Position numbers and translations under genes: made by a program. DNA of 64,000 nucleotides, taken from JBJXHN01 sp046233135. Its GTDB lineage: Bacteria > Pseudomonadota > Alphaproteobacteria > Rhodospirillales > Rhodospirillaceae. The DNA is taken from positions 1,065,968 through 1,129,967 of the forward strand of contig JBJXHN010000001.1 of NCBI GenBank assembly GCA_046233135.1, read 5' to 3'. Below the pieces are notes generated by a model. That model was not told the DNA's origin. It ran no database searches and saw only the letters and a list, made by a program, of their open reading frames with translations. Shown piece by piece: positions 18,750 through 27,097 of the stretch (position 1 is its first letter; every line of letters starts with the position of its first letter).

Positions 18750-19568
18750 TCAGCCCTCGGCAGGTAGACCCAGACGGGCGCGCACGGCAGGCTCCCGGGA
18801 AGGCTTCAGGCCTACGGTACGACCTTCCTGCACGGCGATTTCCGCCGGCACGCCGGCGCCGGCGCGATACAGCGCCCACATCGCCCCAACCCGGTTCGAC
18901 GAGTGGCAGTGCAGCAGCACCGGATAGGTTTCCGGATTCTCCACCAGGTCGGCGAAAGCCTTCACGGCCGCCTCGTCCGGAGCGCCGCCGGACACCGCCA
19001 GGTTCACATAGGCCAGACCAGCCGCTTCCGCCGCCTTGCCCTCGGCCTCCGATCCTTCTTCGGGGGTGTTCAGGTTAACCACCGTCTTGAAGCCCAGCTC
19101 TTTAAGCTTTTCCATACCACCTTCATCGGCCACCAGACCGCCGGTCCCCACATAGGGTGCGGCGCGCAGGTAGTTCTTCACCACCGCCGGCATGGCATCG
19201 CCATAGGGGGCCTGGGTCCAGCCGGCGGCGACATCGAAGGGATTGCCCGCGCCCTTGTCCATCCCCCCGGTCACGGCATCCACGGCGGCCTTCATCATCG
19301 CCTTGGCCGGAGCGCAGGGATTGGCCATGGACGGCGCACAGGGATTGGCCGCCGCCGGCGCGCACGGGTTCGCAACGGCCGGTGCGCAAGGGTTGGCTGC
19401 GGCCGGCGCACATGGATTGGCGACAGGCGCGCAAGGATTGGCCGGGGCGGCCTGGGCAGCGGGAACCAGATCCACCCGCGGCTGGGCGGGATCCAGGGAC
19501 ACGGTGCCGGCCAACGCGAGGCCGGCGGCGGGCAGCGCGGCCAGCAGGGTCTTACGGGTGCGAATCAT
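18750..19568 (-). CDS. Exported DUF442/BLH-type phosphatase-like protein with N-terminal NPCAP repeats
   Basis: The 272-residue protein has a basic N-terminus and hydrophobic stretch (signal peptide cleaved near AAQA, residue 40), then six Cys repeats of NPCAP plus two to three residues (residues 44-87), then a DUF442-like domain. That domain has the catalytic P-loop HCHSSNRVG (His220, Cys221, Arg226; C-x4-R spacing as in BLH-type proteins, not the C-x5-R of classical tyrosine phosphatases). DUF442 domains occur in bigR/blh sulfide-detoxification operons, often fused to a persulfide dioxygenase, which is absent here. The gene starts 5 bp after the stop of a YeeE/YedE subunit and is the last gene of that operon. 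The repeats may bind metal, haem or sulfane sulfur; that part is inference. Confidence 0.82.
   Translation of the reverse strand: MIRTRKTLLAALPAAGLALAGTVSLDPAQPRVDLVPAAQAAPANPCAPVANPCAPAAANPCAPAVANPCAPAAANPCAPSMANPCAPAKAMMKAAVDAVTGGMDKGAGNPFDVAAGWTQAPYGDAMPAVVKNYLRAAPYVGTGGLVADEGGMEKLKELGFKTVVNLNTPEEGSEAEGKAAEAAGLAYVNLAVSGGAPDEAAVKAFADLVENPETYPVLLHCHSSNRVGAMWALYRAGAGVPAEIAVQEGRTVGLKPSREPAVRARLGLPAEG
19308..19439 (-). repeat. Coding tandem repeat: six NPCAP units
   Basis: Six units encode NPCAP followed by VA, AAA, AVA, AAA, SMA and AKA, so the period is 7-8 codons. DNA repeats are imperfect, with the common core GCGCAAGGATTGGC or GCACAGGGATTGGC on the plus strand. The variation between units argues against a very recent expansion. 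Confidence 0.9.
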
Positions 19569-19573
19569 ACGGT

Positions 19574-20230
19574 TCAGGCCTCCATGGTCCGGTGAAGGGA
19601 GGATTGTTGTCCTGAGGAAACGGCCGCCCCCCCTTCGGGCGCTTCCATCACGTCACGGGCGGTAACGGGACCGCCCAGCTTGGCTTCGAAGTGGTTGCCC
19701 AGCTTGAAGGCCCCGACCCCGGCCCCGGCCAGGGCGGCGAGCACCACCCATTCCGGCACGCCCAGCATCTGCGGCAGGGTCTGGCCCTGAGGGCCGGGTG
19801 CGGCCATGTAGAAACCGCCCAACGGTTCGAAGACTGCGGCAAAAGCGGCCGTTCCGGCCATCATGCCCAGCACGAAAGCCGCCCCGTCCCCCCGGCCAGA
19901 GGCCAGGGACACCGCTGCTGTTCCGGGGCAGAAGCCGCCCAGCGCAAAGCCGGCACCGATCAGCAACCCGCCCAGGGCGATGGACCACAGATAGACGGTG
20001 GGCACGAAGACCCCGTTCGACCGCATCACTCCCGCCAGTTCGGCCAGCCACAGGCCGATGGCGCAGACCACCACGGCGGTAAACATGACCTTGATCACCG
20101 CCCAGTCGCTCAGGCGGAACTGGGCGGTCAGCTTGCGCGGGCTGCCGAACCCGGCGGCTTCCAGGATGTATCCGAACAGCACGCCGGCAAAGAGACCGGC
20201 GGCCGCGCCGTTGTCGTAAAGGGGCAGCAT
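19574..20230 (-). CDS. YeeE/YedE-family half-transporter, second subunit (PmpA/PmpB-like)
   Basis: This inner-membrane protein of 218 residues has about four to five hydrophobic segments and the family's cysteine loop GGFCPGTAAVSLASG near residue 98. YeeE/YedE proteins move thiosulfate or other sulfur compounds across the membrane using conserved cysteines. This protein and the next gene upstream are each half the length of full YeeE, as in PmpA/PmpB pairs. The start ATG at 20230 shares one base with the upstream stop (TGATG), so translation is coupled; longer upstream frames only overlap that gene. A hydrophilic tail of about 40 residues ends the protein. Confidence 0.85.
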   Translation of the reverse strand: MLPLYDNGAAAGLFAGVLFGYILEAAGFGSPRKLTAQFRLSDWAVIKVMFTAVVVCAIGLWLAELAGVMRSNGVFVPTVYLWSIALGGLLIGAGFALGGFCPGTAAVSLASGRGDGAAFVLGMMAGTAAFAAVFEPLGGFYMAAPGPQGQTLPQMLGVPEWVVLAALAGAGVGAFKLGNHFEAKLGGPVTARDVMEAPEGGAAVSSGQQSSLHRTMEA

Positions 20231-20745
20231 CACAGCCAGGCCTTTCGCATCAGGCGGCTGACCGCAAAGCCCGCCGCGAAGAAACCGATCAGGAACAGGA
20301 ACCCGGCCACCCCCAGGGTGGCACCGCCCGACAGGCCAAGGCCCGAGGTGCATCCCCGCGCCAGCCGGGCGCCGAAGCCCGCCAGCACCCCGCCGGCGAA
20401 GGCATGACCCAGCCGGGTGCTGCTGCCCACACCGCGTCCACGCTCCACACCCGGACGGAAGCGCCCGGCAGACAGGCTGCCCAGGCCGGCGCCGATCAAC
20501 ACCCCGATAATCTCCCACGAGATCCAGGCCGCCAGCGGGTTTGCTGTCAGGAAGGGTCCGAAATAGGCATTGGCCCGCGCCCATTCGGGGGCGAGCCAGC
20601 CCGACACCGCCGCCGCCGCCCGGGTGAAGAACCCCGAAGCGCCCAGGCCGTGGCCGGTGATAAGAAAGGTCGCGAGAAGGGCCAGCCCCAGCGCCACGCC
20701 GGCGGCCAGGGGTGGCCAGTAAGGCCGTATCTGCTGCGTGCTCAT
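20230..20745 (-). CDS. YeeE/YedE-family half-transporter, first subunit (PmpA/PmpB-like)
   Basis: The 171-residue membrane protein starts MSTQQIRPYWPPLAAGVALG and has about four hydrophobic segments and the conserved loop GARLARGCTSGLGLSGGATLG near residue 125, with the key Cys in GCTSG. It is the first gene of a three-gene operon (two half-transporters, then the NPCAP phosphatase). The 170 bp before the start codon on this strand are AT-rich and contain the palindromic element at 20764-20810. Its sulfur substrate cannot be named from sequence. Confidence 0.87.
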   Translation of the reverse strand: MSTQQIRPYWPPLAAGVALGLALLATFLITGHGLGASGFFTRAAAAVSGWLAPEWARANAYFGPFLTANPLAAWISWEIIGVLIGAGLGSLSAGRFRPGVERGRGVGSSTRLGHAFAGGVLAGFGARLARGCTSGLGLSGGATLGVAGFLFLIGFFAAGFAVSRLMRKAWL

Positions 20746-20763
20746 GCGTCCCGATCCCGGAAA

Positions 20764-20810
20764 CTTGATAATTAAGTCAATACTAATATAGAAATGACTG
20801 ATATATCAAG
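20764..20810. promoter_or_regulatory. AT-rich operator candidate upstream of the split YeeE operon
   Basis: The perfect palindrome TGATATATCA lies at 20799-20808. The outer copies CTTGATA (20764-20770) and TATCAAG (20804-20810) form a wider inverted repeat. Read on the minus strand, CTTGATATATCA matches the TTGATATAT core found before soxX and between soxV and soxS. The position, 20-65 bp before the start codon of the first gene, suits a repressor site. Confidence 0.6.
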
Positions 20811-20917
20811 CCCTGGCTCCCTCCCGCCCGCCGCCGAGATGCGGTAACGGGCCGGAGGGAGCCTTCTCTATTGGGGAAGAAGAGGGATCGGGTAGGGGTA
20901 AGGACAAGGGGGAAAGG

Positions 20918-21130
20918 TCAGCGGTAGCTCAGGCCGTCGCAGCCAAGCCAGGTGGCGATTTGCCGATCGGCTTCCTGCGCATCGACGCCATAGAGCATCT
21001 GGATCCGACCACGCAGCCGGTCCCGGCTGCCCTGGACGATATCCACGTCCTCGTCCCCCATTTTGCCCCAGTACTGACGTACGTGGCCCTTGGCGGCTTC
21101 CCAGTTGCCTTGAACTTCGGTCCATTGCAT
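20918..21130 (-). CDS. CsbD family stress protein
   Basis: The 70-residue hydrophilic protein MQWTEVQGNWEAAKGHVRQY matches the CsbD pattern (W-x5-W-x2-x-KG-x-V-x-x-x-W-G-x-L/M-x-D-D/E). CsbD proteins are abundant small stress proteins of unknown mechanism. A GGGAGGAC ribosome-binding site precedes the ATG at 21130 at good spacing. The gene stands alone between the YeeE operon and the ABC transporter. Confidence 0.88.
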   Translation of the reverse strand: MQWTEVQGNWEAAKGHVRQYWGKMGDEDVDIVQGSRDRLRGRIQMLYGVDAQEADRQIATWLGCDGLSYR

Positions 21131-21224
21131 GAGTGGGTCCTCCCGTTTCGCGACATGGTCGATAAAACCAACGAGGCCGTCGCTTGATAGGTTTCAAAAA
21201 AACTCTTTTTTGAGGCCGCCGGTT

Positions 21225-21902
21225 TCAGGCCCTCGGCGACAACGGTTCCACCACCGGACCGCCGAGAGCCTCGGCGTCCTCAGCGTCGTGGGTGACCATC
21301 ACCGTCGGCAGGCCGTGCGCGCGCACCCGCTCGAAAACGAACGCCCGCATTTGTGCCCGCAAGGCGGCATCAAGGCGGGAAAAGGGCTCGTCCAGCAGCA
21401 GGGCATCGGGGGCAGCCAGCAGCACCCGCATCAGCGCCACCCGCGCCCGCTGGCCGCCGGACAGGGTGGCCGGGTCCCGGTCGGCAAATCCGGCGAGATC
21501 CGCATCCCGCAAGGCCGCCTCGATCCTGTCCCGCCGCATCGCCCGCCCCTTTACGGCGGGCGGCAGGGCGAAGGCCAGGTTGCCACCGACGCTGAGGTGG
21601 GGGAACAGCATCGGGTCCTGGAACAGGATCCCCACCCGGCGGCGGTGGGGCGGCACGCCGTCCAGATCCCGGCCGTTGAGCGCCACCCGGCCGGACACGG
21701 CAAACACCGGCGCTACGGTGCCGGTGATCACCGCCAGCAGGGTGGACTTGCCCGACCCGCTGGGTCCCATCACCGTCATCACCGCCCCCGGCGCCACCCG
21801 CCGGTCCAGGGACACCAGCGGACGGCCGTCCAGGCGGATCTCCAGCCGCTCCAGCCGCAAGCCGGCGGTGGCGCCATTCGGGTCGTATCCGGCTTCAGCC
21901 AT
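21225..21902 (-). CDS. ABC transporter ATP-binding protein (YnjD-like)
   Basis: The 225-residue ATPase has Walker A GPSGSGKST near residue 45, a Q-loop (GILFQDPMLFPH), signature LSGGQRARV and Walker B ALLLDEPFSRLD, followed by the switch His in VMVTHD. It energises the membrane protein encoded immediately upstream; the two genes overlap by 8 bp. The ATG at 21902 gives a normal N-terminus, whereas frames further upstream lie inside the permease gene. The short form without a regulatory domain resembles YnjD and ThiQ. Confidence 0.88.
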   Translation of the reverse strand: MAEAGYDPNGATAGLRLERLEIRLDGRPLVSLDRRVAPGAVMTVMGPSGSGKSTLLAVITGTVAPVFAVSGRVALNGRDLDGVPPHRRRVGILFQDPMLFPHLSVGGNLAFALPPAVKGRAMRRDRIEAALRDADLAGFADRDPATLSGGQRARVALMRVLLAAPDALLLDEPFSRLDAALRAQMRAFVFERVRAHGLPTVMVTHDAEDAEALGGPVVEPLSPRA

Positions 21903-23598
21903 GGGCGCCCCCCTGCCCGCCCGGACGCAGGGCCGCGCGATTGCGGAACAGGAAGGCCGGCACCGCCAGGGCCAGCACGAAGCCCGCGAAGGGCAGCAGC
22001 ATCTGAACAAGCCCGTACACGCCGATCGCCCGCCGGTCCCCGCCGGAGGACAGGGCCACCGCCTCGGTGGTGACGGTGGCGAAGCGGCCGCCGCCGATCA
22101 GCAGGGTCGGCAGATACTGGCCGACGGACACGGCGAAGCCCACGGCCGCGGCGGTCAGCACCGGTGCCAGCAGCATGGGCAGGCGCAGGCGCCAGAACAC
22201 CCGGTCCGGCGAGGCGCCCAATCCAGCGGCGGTCACCCCATAGCGGCCATCCCAGGCCCGGTAGGGATCGGCGAGGGACAGGAAGACATAGGGCAGCACA
22301 AAGACCAGATGGCCGGCCACCAGCGCCCCCCACGACCGGTCGAGCCCCAGCGCGGTCAGCAGCATGGTCAGGCCGGTCAGGAACCCCACCTGCGGCACGA
22401 TCAGCGGCAGATAGAGCAGCCACAACGCCCGCTGCCCGGGACGCAGGCCGTGGCGCTGCTCCGCTTCCAGACAGCACAGAGCCAGCACCAGGGCTATCCC
22501 CGCGGCCGCCAGCGCCAGCAGGGCCGTGGTGCCGGCCACGGCGGGCAGGCCCCCGGCCTCCCGCAGCCAGGTCCGGGCGGTCCAGCCTGCGGGCAGAGCA
22601 TCGGGGAAGGTCCAGTAGCCGGCCACCGACCAAACGGCCAGCCCCAGCAGCCCTAGCACCGCCGCGCCCGCCGCGCCGCCGGCGCCCAGGGCGCCCAGCG
22701 GCCGCAGCAACGGATCGGCCCACAGCCCGCGCCAACCGCCGTTGATCATCATCCGGCCCAGGCGGGCCACCAGCCGCTCGGCCAGCGCCCAAAGGGCAAT
22801 GGCGCCGGCCACCAGCCCCACTTGCATCATGGCCCCGGCCGAGGCCACGAACCACCGCGACAGGTCGGGATCGCGCAGCCAGCCGATCACCCGCACGGCC
22901 AGGGGGGGCGGCGTGGTCGGTCCCAGGATCATCGCCACATCCACGACCGACAGGGAATAGGCCAGCACCGCATAGACCGGCAGGCGGATTTGCGGGTACA
23001 GGCGCGGGAACACGGTGACCAGCCAGCCCCACACCCGCCCGTGCCCCAGGGTTTGCGCCACCGCCAGGGACTGCCGGCACGGCACCTGACCCAAGGCGGC
23101 CAGGGTCATCAGGAACAGGAACGGCACCTCCTTGACCACCAGCCCGGCGACCAGACTCAGGCCCAGGGGATCGCCGACGATCAGCAGGTCCGGTGGCACC
23201 TGCCAGCCGGTGGCCCAGGGGGAAAGCAGCCGGGCAATCCACCCCGACGGCGCGATCAGAAACGCCAGACCGAAGGCCGCTGCCGCATGGGGGATCGAGA
23301 GCAGCGGCGACAGCCCCCGCCGCACCAGCCCGAACAGCCGCGTATCCTGCCAGCCGGCGAAGATCAGCACGACGACCCCCAGCGCCAGCGCCGTCGCCAG
23401 CACACCGCTGCTGGCGGACAGCCACAGCGACCGCCCCAACCCCGGTTCGGCCAGCAGAGCGCGCCAGGGGTCCAGACCGATCCCCCGCCCGCCCAGCGCC
23501 GGCATCCAGCCAAAGGCGGGCAGCAGGGTGGCGGCCAGCCCGGCCAGGGTCGGCCCCAGCATGGCCACCAGGGTGATCCGGGGTGCCCAGCGCAGCAT
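21895..23598 (-). CDS. ABC transporter permease, fused two-domain type (YnjC-like)
   Basis: The 567-residue inner-membrane protein has about twelve hydrophobic segments arranged as two homologous permease halves. The cytoplasmic coupling (EAA) loops are recognisable around residues 175-195 (QTLGHGRVWGWLVTVFPRLYPQ) and 460-485 (AAGLGASPDRVFWRLRLPML). A single fused permease with one ATPase and one binding protein is the YnjBCD arrangement in E. coli; ThiP also has this fusion. It lies between the ATPase (8 bp overlap) and the binding protein (25 bp gap), in one operon. Confidence 0.87.
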   Translation of the reverse strand: MLRWAPRITLVAMLGPTLAGLAATLLPAFGWMPALGGRGIGLDPWRALLAEPGLGRSLWLSASSGVLATALALGVVVLIFAGWQDTRLFGLVRRGLSPLLSIPHAAAAFGLAFLIAPSGWIARLLSPWATGWQVPPDLLIVGDPLGLSLVAGLVVKEVPFLFLMTLAALGQVPCRQSLAVAQTLGHGRVWGWLVTVFPRLYPQIRLPVYAVLAYSLSVVDVAMILGPTTPPPLAVRVIGWLRDPDLSRWFVASAGAMMQVGLVAGAIALWALAERLVARLGRMMINGGWRGLWADPLLRPLGALGAGGAAGAAVLGLLGLAVWSVAGYWTFPDALPAGWTARTWLREAGGLPAVAGTTALLALAAAGIALVLALCCLEAEQRHGLRPGQRALWLLYLPLIVPQVGFLTGLTMLLTALGLDRSWGALVAGHLVFVLPYVFLSLADPYRAWDGRYGVTAAGLGASPDRVFWRLRLPMLLAPVLTAAAVGFAVSVGQYLPTLLIGGGRFATVTTEAVALSSGGDRRAIGVYGLVQMLLPFAGFVLALAVPAFLFRNRAALRPGGQGGAHG

Positions 23599-23623
23599 AT
23601 GCAGCCCCTCCCGTTCGCCGGGC

Positions 23624-24868
23624 CTATCGGGCGACGCCGTAGCGCTGCTGCCAGATCTCTTCGATCCGTTCCATCCAAGACGGATGGGGTTCGGGCAGGG
23701 TCGCTCCCAGCTCGGCCGGGGTCAGGGTGGCCGGCCCCAGGTCCAGGGCATCGAAGCGCGCCTTGTCGTCCGGCGGCAATCCGGCGACGTCGAGCACGGT
23801 GAAGCTGCCCCAGACCGCCGGATCCTGCTTGCGGGCCTGGGCTTCCGGCGACAGCAGCAGGTTCGCCACCACCATCGCCCCGGCCTTGGCCGAGGCGTTA
23901 TAGGGGATGGCGACGAAGTGGGTATTGCCGATGGTGCCGCCGTCGAACACGAAAGAGCGGGTGGTGGGCGGCAGTTCGAAGTTGGCGATGGCCGCGCTGG
24001 GGCCGCTGGGGTCGAAGGCCAGACCGATCAGCACCTCTCCGTCGTTCACCAGCCGGCGCAGCGCCGCGCCGTTCTGGGGATAGGCCTTGCCCTGGCGCCA
24101 CAGCAGCGGGGTCAGGGCATCCAGCCAGTCCCACAGCGGCGCCGTCACCTCGGCCACCTGCTCCGCCGATCCGGCCGGAGCTTGCAGTACGGTCGGATCC
24201 GGGATCAGCCCGTACAGCGCCTGCTTCAGGACGGTGGAGCCCAGATAGGCCGGCAGCTGGGGAAAGGTGAAGCGACCCGGATTTTTCCGCGCCCACGCCA
24301 GCAGGGCGGCCACCGAGGTCGGCGGAGTCTCCAGGCGGGCGGAGTCGGTGAAGAAGACGAGTTGGGCCATGCCCCAGGGGGCTTCCATCCCCTCGGTGGG
24401 GACGGTGAAATCGCTGCGCACCGTGGGCTTGCCGGCGACATCGACAAAGCGCCAGTTGGGCAGCTGTTCCGCCCAGGGGCCGAACAGCAGGCCCTGGCGC
24501 TTCAGGGCGGCGAAGTTCTCGCCATTGACCCACAGCAGGTCGACAGCCCCGCCGCTGTCCTTGCCGGCCGCCTTTTCCGCCACCACCCGGGCCACCGCCT
24601 CGGCCGTATCGGTCAGCTTGACGTGGGTCAGGGTGACGCCATAGCGCGCCTGCGCCTGCTCGCCCACCCAGGCGATGTAGTCGTTGATGCGCGGCTCTCC
24701 GCCCCAGGCGTGCCAATAGACGGTCTGCCCCCGGGCGGCGGCTTCCACCGCCGGCCAGTCCGCTGGATCGGGCGCATCTTCCGCCCCGGCAGACCCGTAG
24801 CCCCCGACAAGAAGCACGCCGGCCGCAAGCAGCAGCGGGGCGAACAGGGAACGAAGATTGGCACGCAT
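23624..24868 (-). CDS. ABC transporter substrate-binding protein (YnjB-like)
   Basis: The 414-residue periplasmic protein has a signal peptide (MRANLRSLFAPLLLAAGVLL, cleavage near AGAED) and the YnjB-type opening YWHAWGGEPRINDYIAWVG in the mature part. The ATG at 24868 is preceded by AGGAGG at 5 nt spacing. YnjB homologues have an undefined substrate. The E. coli ynj operon also encodes a sulfurtransferase, and here the neighbours are molybdenum genes transcribed divergently. Thiamine, molybdate/tungstate or a sulfur compound are all possible; none is shown by sequence. Confidence 0.85.
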   Translation of the reverse strand: MRANLRSLFAPLLLAAGVLLVGGYGSAGAEDAPDPADWPAVEAAARGQTVYWHAWGGEPRINDYIAWVGEQAQARYGVTLTHVKLTDTAEAVARVVAEKAAGKDSGGAVDLLWVNGENFAALKRQGLLFGPWAEQLPNWRFVDVAGKPTVRSDFTVPTEGMEAPWGMAQLVFFTDSARLETPPTSVAALLAWARKNPGRFTFPQLPAYLGSTVLKQALYGLIPDPTVLQAPAGSAEQVAEVTAPLWDWLDALTPLLWRQGKAYPQNGAALRRLVNDGEVLIGLAFDPSGPSAAIANFELPPTTRSFVFDGGTIGNTHFVAIPYNASAKAGAMVVANLLLSPEAQARKQDPAVWGSFTVLDVAGLPPDDKARFDALDLGPATLTPAELGATLPEPHPSWMERIEEIWQQRYGVAR

Positions 24869-25100
24869 GAGACCTCCTGGTCCTGAAAACCTGCACAGAG
24901 TGTAGGCCCGCCCCGGGGGGAAACAAGAGAGCGCGGCAGTCACGTCCCCGTGAACGGGGATCCCAAGCCCCTTTCGCGGCCCAGCCATCCCGCCTTCGAT
25001 CTTCCCCCACGCGTCCTGGGGGATTAGCATCCTCTGTTACACCACCTTCACCCGCGACTTCACCCGCATGCGTCCGTCCTCCTGCCTTCGGAGACATCCG

Positions 25101-25982
25101 ATGACCGCGATCAGCCCCACCCCGCCCTGCCTGTCCGATGCCGCCCTGCAAGCCCTGCTGGCCGAGGACATCCCCTATGGCGACCTGACCACCACCAGCC
25201 TGGGGATCGGCGACCGCTGGGGCCGCATGACCTTTAGCGCCCGGGGACCAATGACCCTTTGCGGTGCCGAGGAAGCCTATCGCCTGTGCCAGCTGGCCGG
25301 CTGCGCAGAGGTCACTCTGTACCGCGCGTCGGGCCAGCAGGTGGACGAAGGGACTCTGCTGCTTCAGGCGGAAGGTCGGGCCGATGCCCTGCTTGCCGCC
25401 TGGAAGGTGTCGCAAACGCTGATGGAATTCGCTTCGGGCATTTCCACCGCCGCCATGGAGATCTGGCAGGCCGCCCAGGCTGCGGTGCCGGGCGTCACCG
25501 TGGCCTGCACGCGCAAGGCCCCGCCCGGCGCCCGCACCCTGGCGGCCAAGGCCGTGCGGGCCGGCAGGGCCACGATGCACCGGCTGGGTCTGTCGGAAAC
25601 CCTGCTGGTTTTCCCCGAACACCGGGCCTTCCTGGACGCCACCGAGCTGGCCTCTCACCTGTCACACCTGCGGGCGGCCAACCCGGAGAAGCGGGTGGTA
25701 TGCGAGGTCAGCACCATGGACGACGCCCACGCCGCCGTCCGCGCCGGGGCCGAAGTGCTGCAGCTGGAACGCTTCACCCCTGACGCGGTCCTGGATCTGG
25801 CGATCTGGCTGCACGACCACGGCCATCGGGAGCATATCACTCTGGCCGCCGCCGGCGGGGTCAAGGCGGGCAATGCCGGCGCTTATGCCCGGGCCGGCTG
25901 CCGGGTGCTGGTGACCTCTGCCCCCTATTTCGCGCCGCCCCAGGACGTGAAGGTACAGATCTTTCCCATCACGCGGGATTGA
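25101..25982 (+). CDS. modD: ModD, quinolinate-phosphoribosyltransferase-like protein of molybdenum loci
   Basis: The 293-residue protein has a NadC-type fold: an N-terminal LSDAALQALLAEDIPYGDLTT, a CTRKAPPGARTLAAKAVRAG segment near residue 137 and a barrel end AAAGGVKAGNAGAYARAGC. ModD is a NadC paralogue found with molybdate transport genes; the reaction is not established. Start codon: ATG at 25101, which gives the usual short N-terminus (an ATG 33 bp upstream is possible). A modE-like regulator and a molbindin follow on the same strand, but no modABC is in the window. Confidence 0.88.
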   Translation: MTAISPTPPCLSDAALQALLAEDIPYGDLTTTSLGIGDRWGRMTFSARGPMTLCGAEEAYRLCQLAGCAEVTLYRASGQQVDEGTLLLQAEGRADALLAAWKVSQTLMEFASGISTAAMEIWQAAQAAVPGVTVACTRKAPPGARTLAAKAVRAGRATMHRLGLSETLLVFPEHRAFLDATELASHLSHLRAANPEKRVVCEVSTMDDAHAAVRAGAEVLQLERFTPDAVLDLAIWLHDHGHREHITLAAAGGVKAGNAGAYARAGCRVLVTSAPYFAPPQDVKVQIFPITRD

Positions 25983-26056
25983 TCGGCTTCCGGGAGACCC
26001 CATTGTCTTTTCGGACGAAAGTCTGTTCCTCGAATAGCCAACAGGATTGATGCCGC

Positions 26057-26467
26057 ATGCCTCAAGGCGATCCCTTGCGTCTTCGTCTCAAGCTTTGTTC
26101 CTTCGCGGCCATGGGGCCGGGAAAAGCCGACCTGCTGGAAGCCTTGCGGGAATGCGGATCGATTTCCGGAGCAGCACGCAAGACGGGCCTGTCCTACCGC
26201 AAGGCCTGGATGATGATCGACGAGTTGAACCGCGCCTTCAGGGAGCCCCTGGTCGCCGCCGCCTTCGGCGGATCCGGGGGTGGAGGCGCATCGCTGACCG
26301 ACATGGGCGAAACCGTCGTCAGTGCCTACCGGGAGCTGGAGCGCAAGGCCTCGGAAGCCGCCGCAGCAGAAATCACCCTGCTGCGCAGTCTGGTTGTGGA
26401 ATCCACCTCTGATAGCACCGGGGATCCCAGTCACGACGATTGCCGCTTCTCCGAGTCGAAGGCCTGA
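26057..26467 (+). CDS. modE: ModE-type molybdenum-responsive regulator, N-terminal domain only
   Basis: The 136-residue protein is a winged-helix DNA-binding domain with the ModE pattern: LLEALRECGSISGAARKTGLSYRKAWMMIDELN (helix-turn-helix around residues 25-55), then REPLVAAAFGGSGGGGASLTDMGE, the wing. It lacks the two C-terminal TOBE molybdate-binding domains of E. coli ModE. The separate molbindin encoded next (26731) could supply molybdate binding. It lies 74 bp after modD and probably shares its transcript. Confidence 0.88.
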   Translation: MPQGDPLRLRLKLCSFAAMGPGKADLLEALRECGSISGAARKTGLSYRKAWMMIDELNRAFREPLVAAAFGGSGGGGASLTDMGETVVSAYRELERKASEAAAAEITLLRSLVVESTSDSTGDPSHDDCRFSESKA

Positions 26468-26730
26468 GACGCCGCTCAGCCGCCCGGCCACATCCGAAAC
26501 AGGATCGAATACCGGCCGCGCATCCCCTGGATGATGCGGATGGGTAACCTTTGCCTTTGACATCGGCGGCCCCTTGTCGCACCCTTTCTTATGCATGAAT
26601 GTGCACAAGCGTTTGCGGCACACACCTCTGCGCTCGGGCGCCCGTTTCCCTTGCCGTGACCGTCCTGCCCGTCTCCCCCGAATCCTTCCCAACCCGGTCA
26701 GGGCCGCCTCAAAACGAAAGAGATCAAACG

Positions 26731-26934
26731 ATGAAACTCAGTACGCGCAATCAGTTGAAGGGTAAGGTTGTCTCGGTGGCCGAAGGTCAGGTGGCCGCCA
26801 CGGTTGTGGTGGATATCGGTGGCCTGACCGTGACGTCGGCGATCACCGACGCCGCCGTCAAGGATCTGGCCCTGGCCGTCGGGGACGATGTGACGGTGCT
26901 GATCAAGGCTTCCGATGTCATGATCGGGAAATAA
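26731..26934 (+). CDS. mop: Molbindin (single TOBE/Mop domain)
   Basis: The 67-residue protein is a single TOBE domain: MKLSTRNQLKGKVVSVAEGQ opens it, followed by VTSAITDAAVKDLALAVGDDVTVLIKASDVMIGK. Molbindins form hexamers that bind up to eight molybdate or tungstate ions in the cytosol and act in storage or homeostasis. The ATG at 26731 gives the exact family N-terminus. It lies 264 bp after modE, with room for its own promoter. A strong hairpin follows 17 bp after the stop. Confidence 0.95.
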   Translation: MKLSTRNQLKGKVVSVAEGQVAATVVVDIGGLTVTSAITDAAVKDLALAVGDDVTVLIKASDVMIGK

Positions 26935-26950
26935 ACGAACCCCGGTTCGG

Positions 26951-27004
26951 ATCCGCCCCCCGTGCGTCCGTGGGGGGCGGATGCGCTAAGCACCCTTTTT
27001 TTTT
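26951..27004 (+). terminator. Terminator after molbindin
   Basis: ATCCGCCCCCC at 26951-26961 and GGGGGGCGGAT at 26972-26982 form a perfect 11 bp stem. The T tract (nine T) begins about 14 nt further on, so it is an offset rather than a textbook terminator. Confidence 0.65.
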
Positions 27005-27097
27005 GGCACCGCACAGGATTCGAGCATTTACACACTCTGCGAAAAAAAACATCATCGTTCGGGACAGCGGAACTTTTGAGTTACACGAACGTTCCAG

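Noticed and set aside
19308..19439. Short regularly spaced repeats, at first glance CRISPR-like
   Set aside because: The units are 7-8 codons in frame inside a protein gene, imperfect, and have no spacers or cas genes.
24869..25100. Possible TPP or molybdenum-cofactor riboswitch between ynjB-like gene and modD
   Set aside because: Only a short CCCCGT/ACGGGG hairpin is visible; the conserved CUGAGA-type or moco-type cores are absent.
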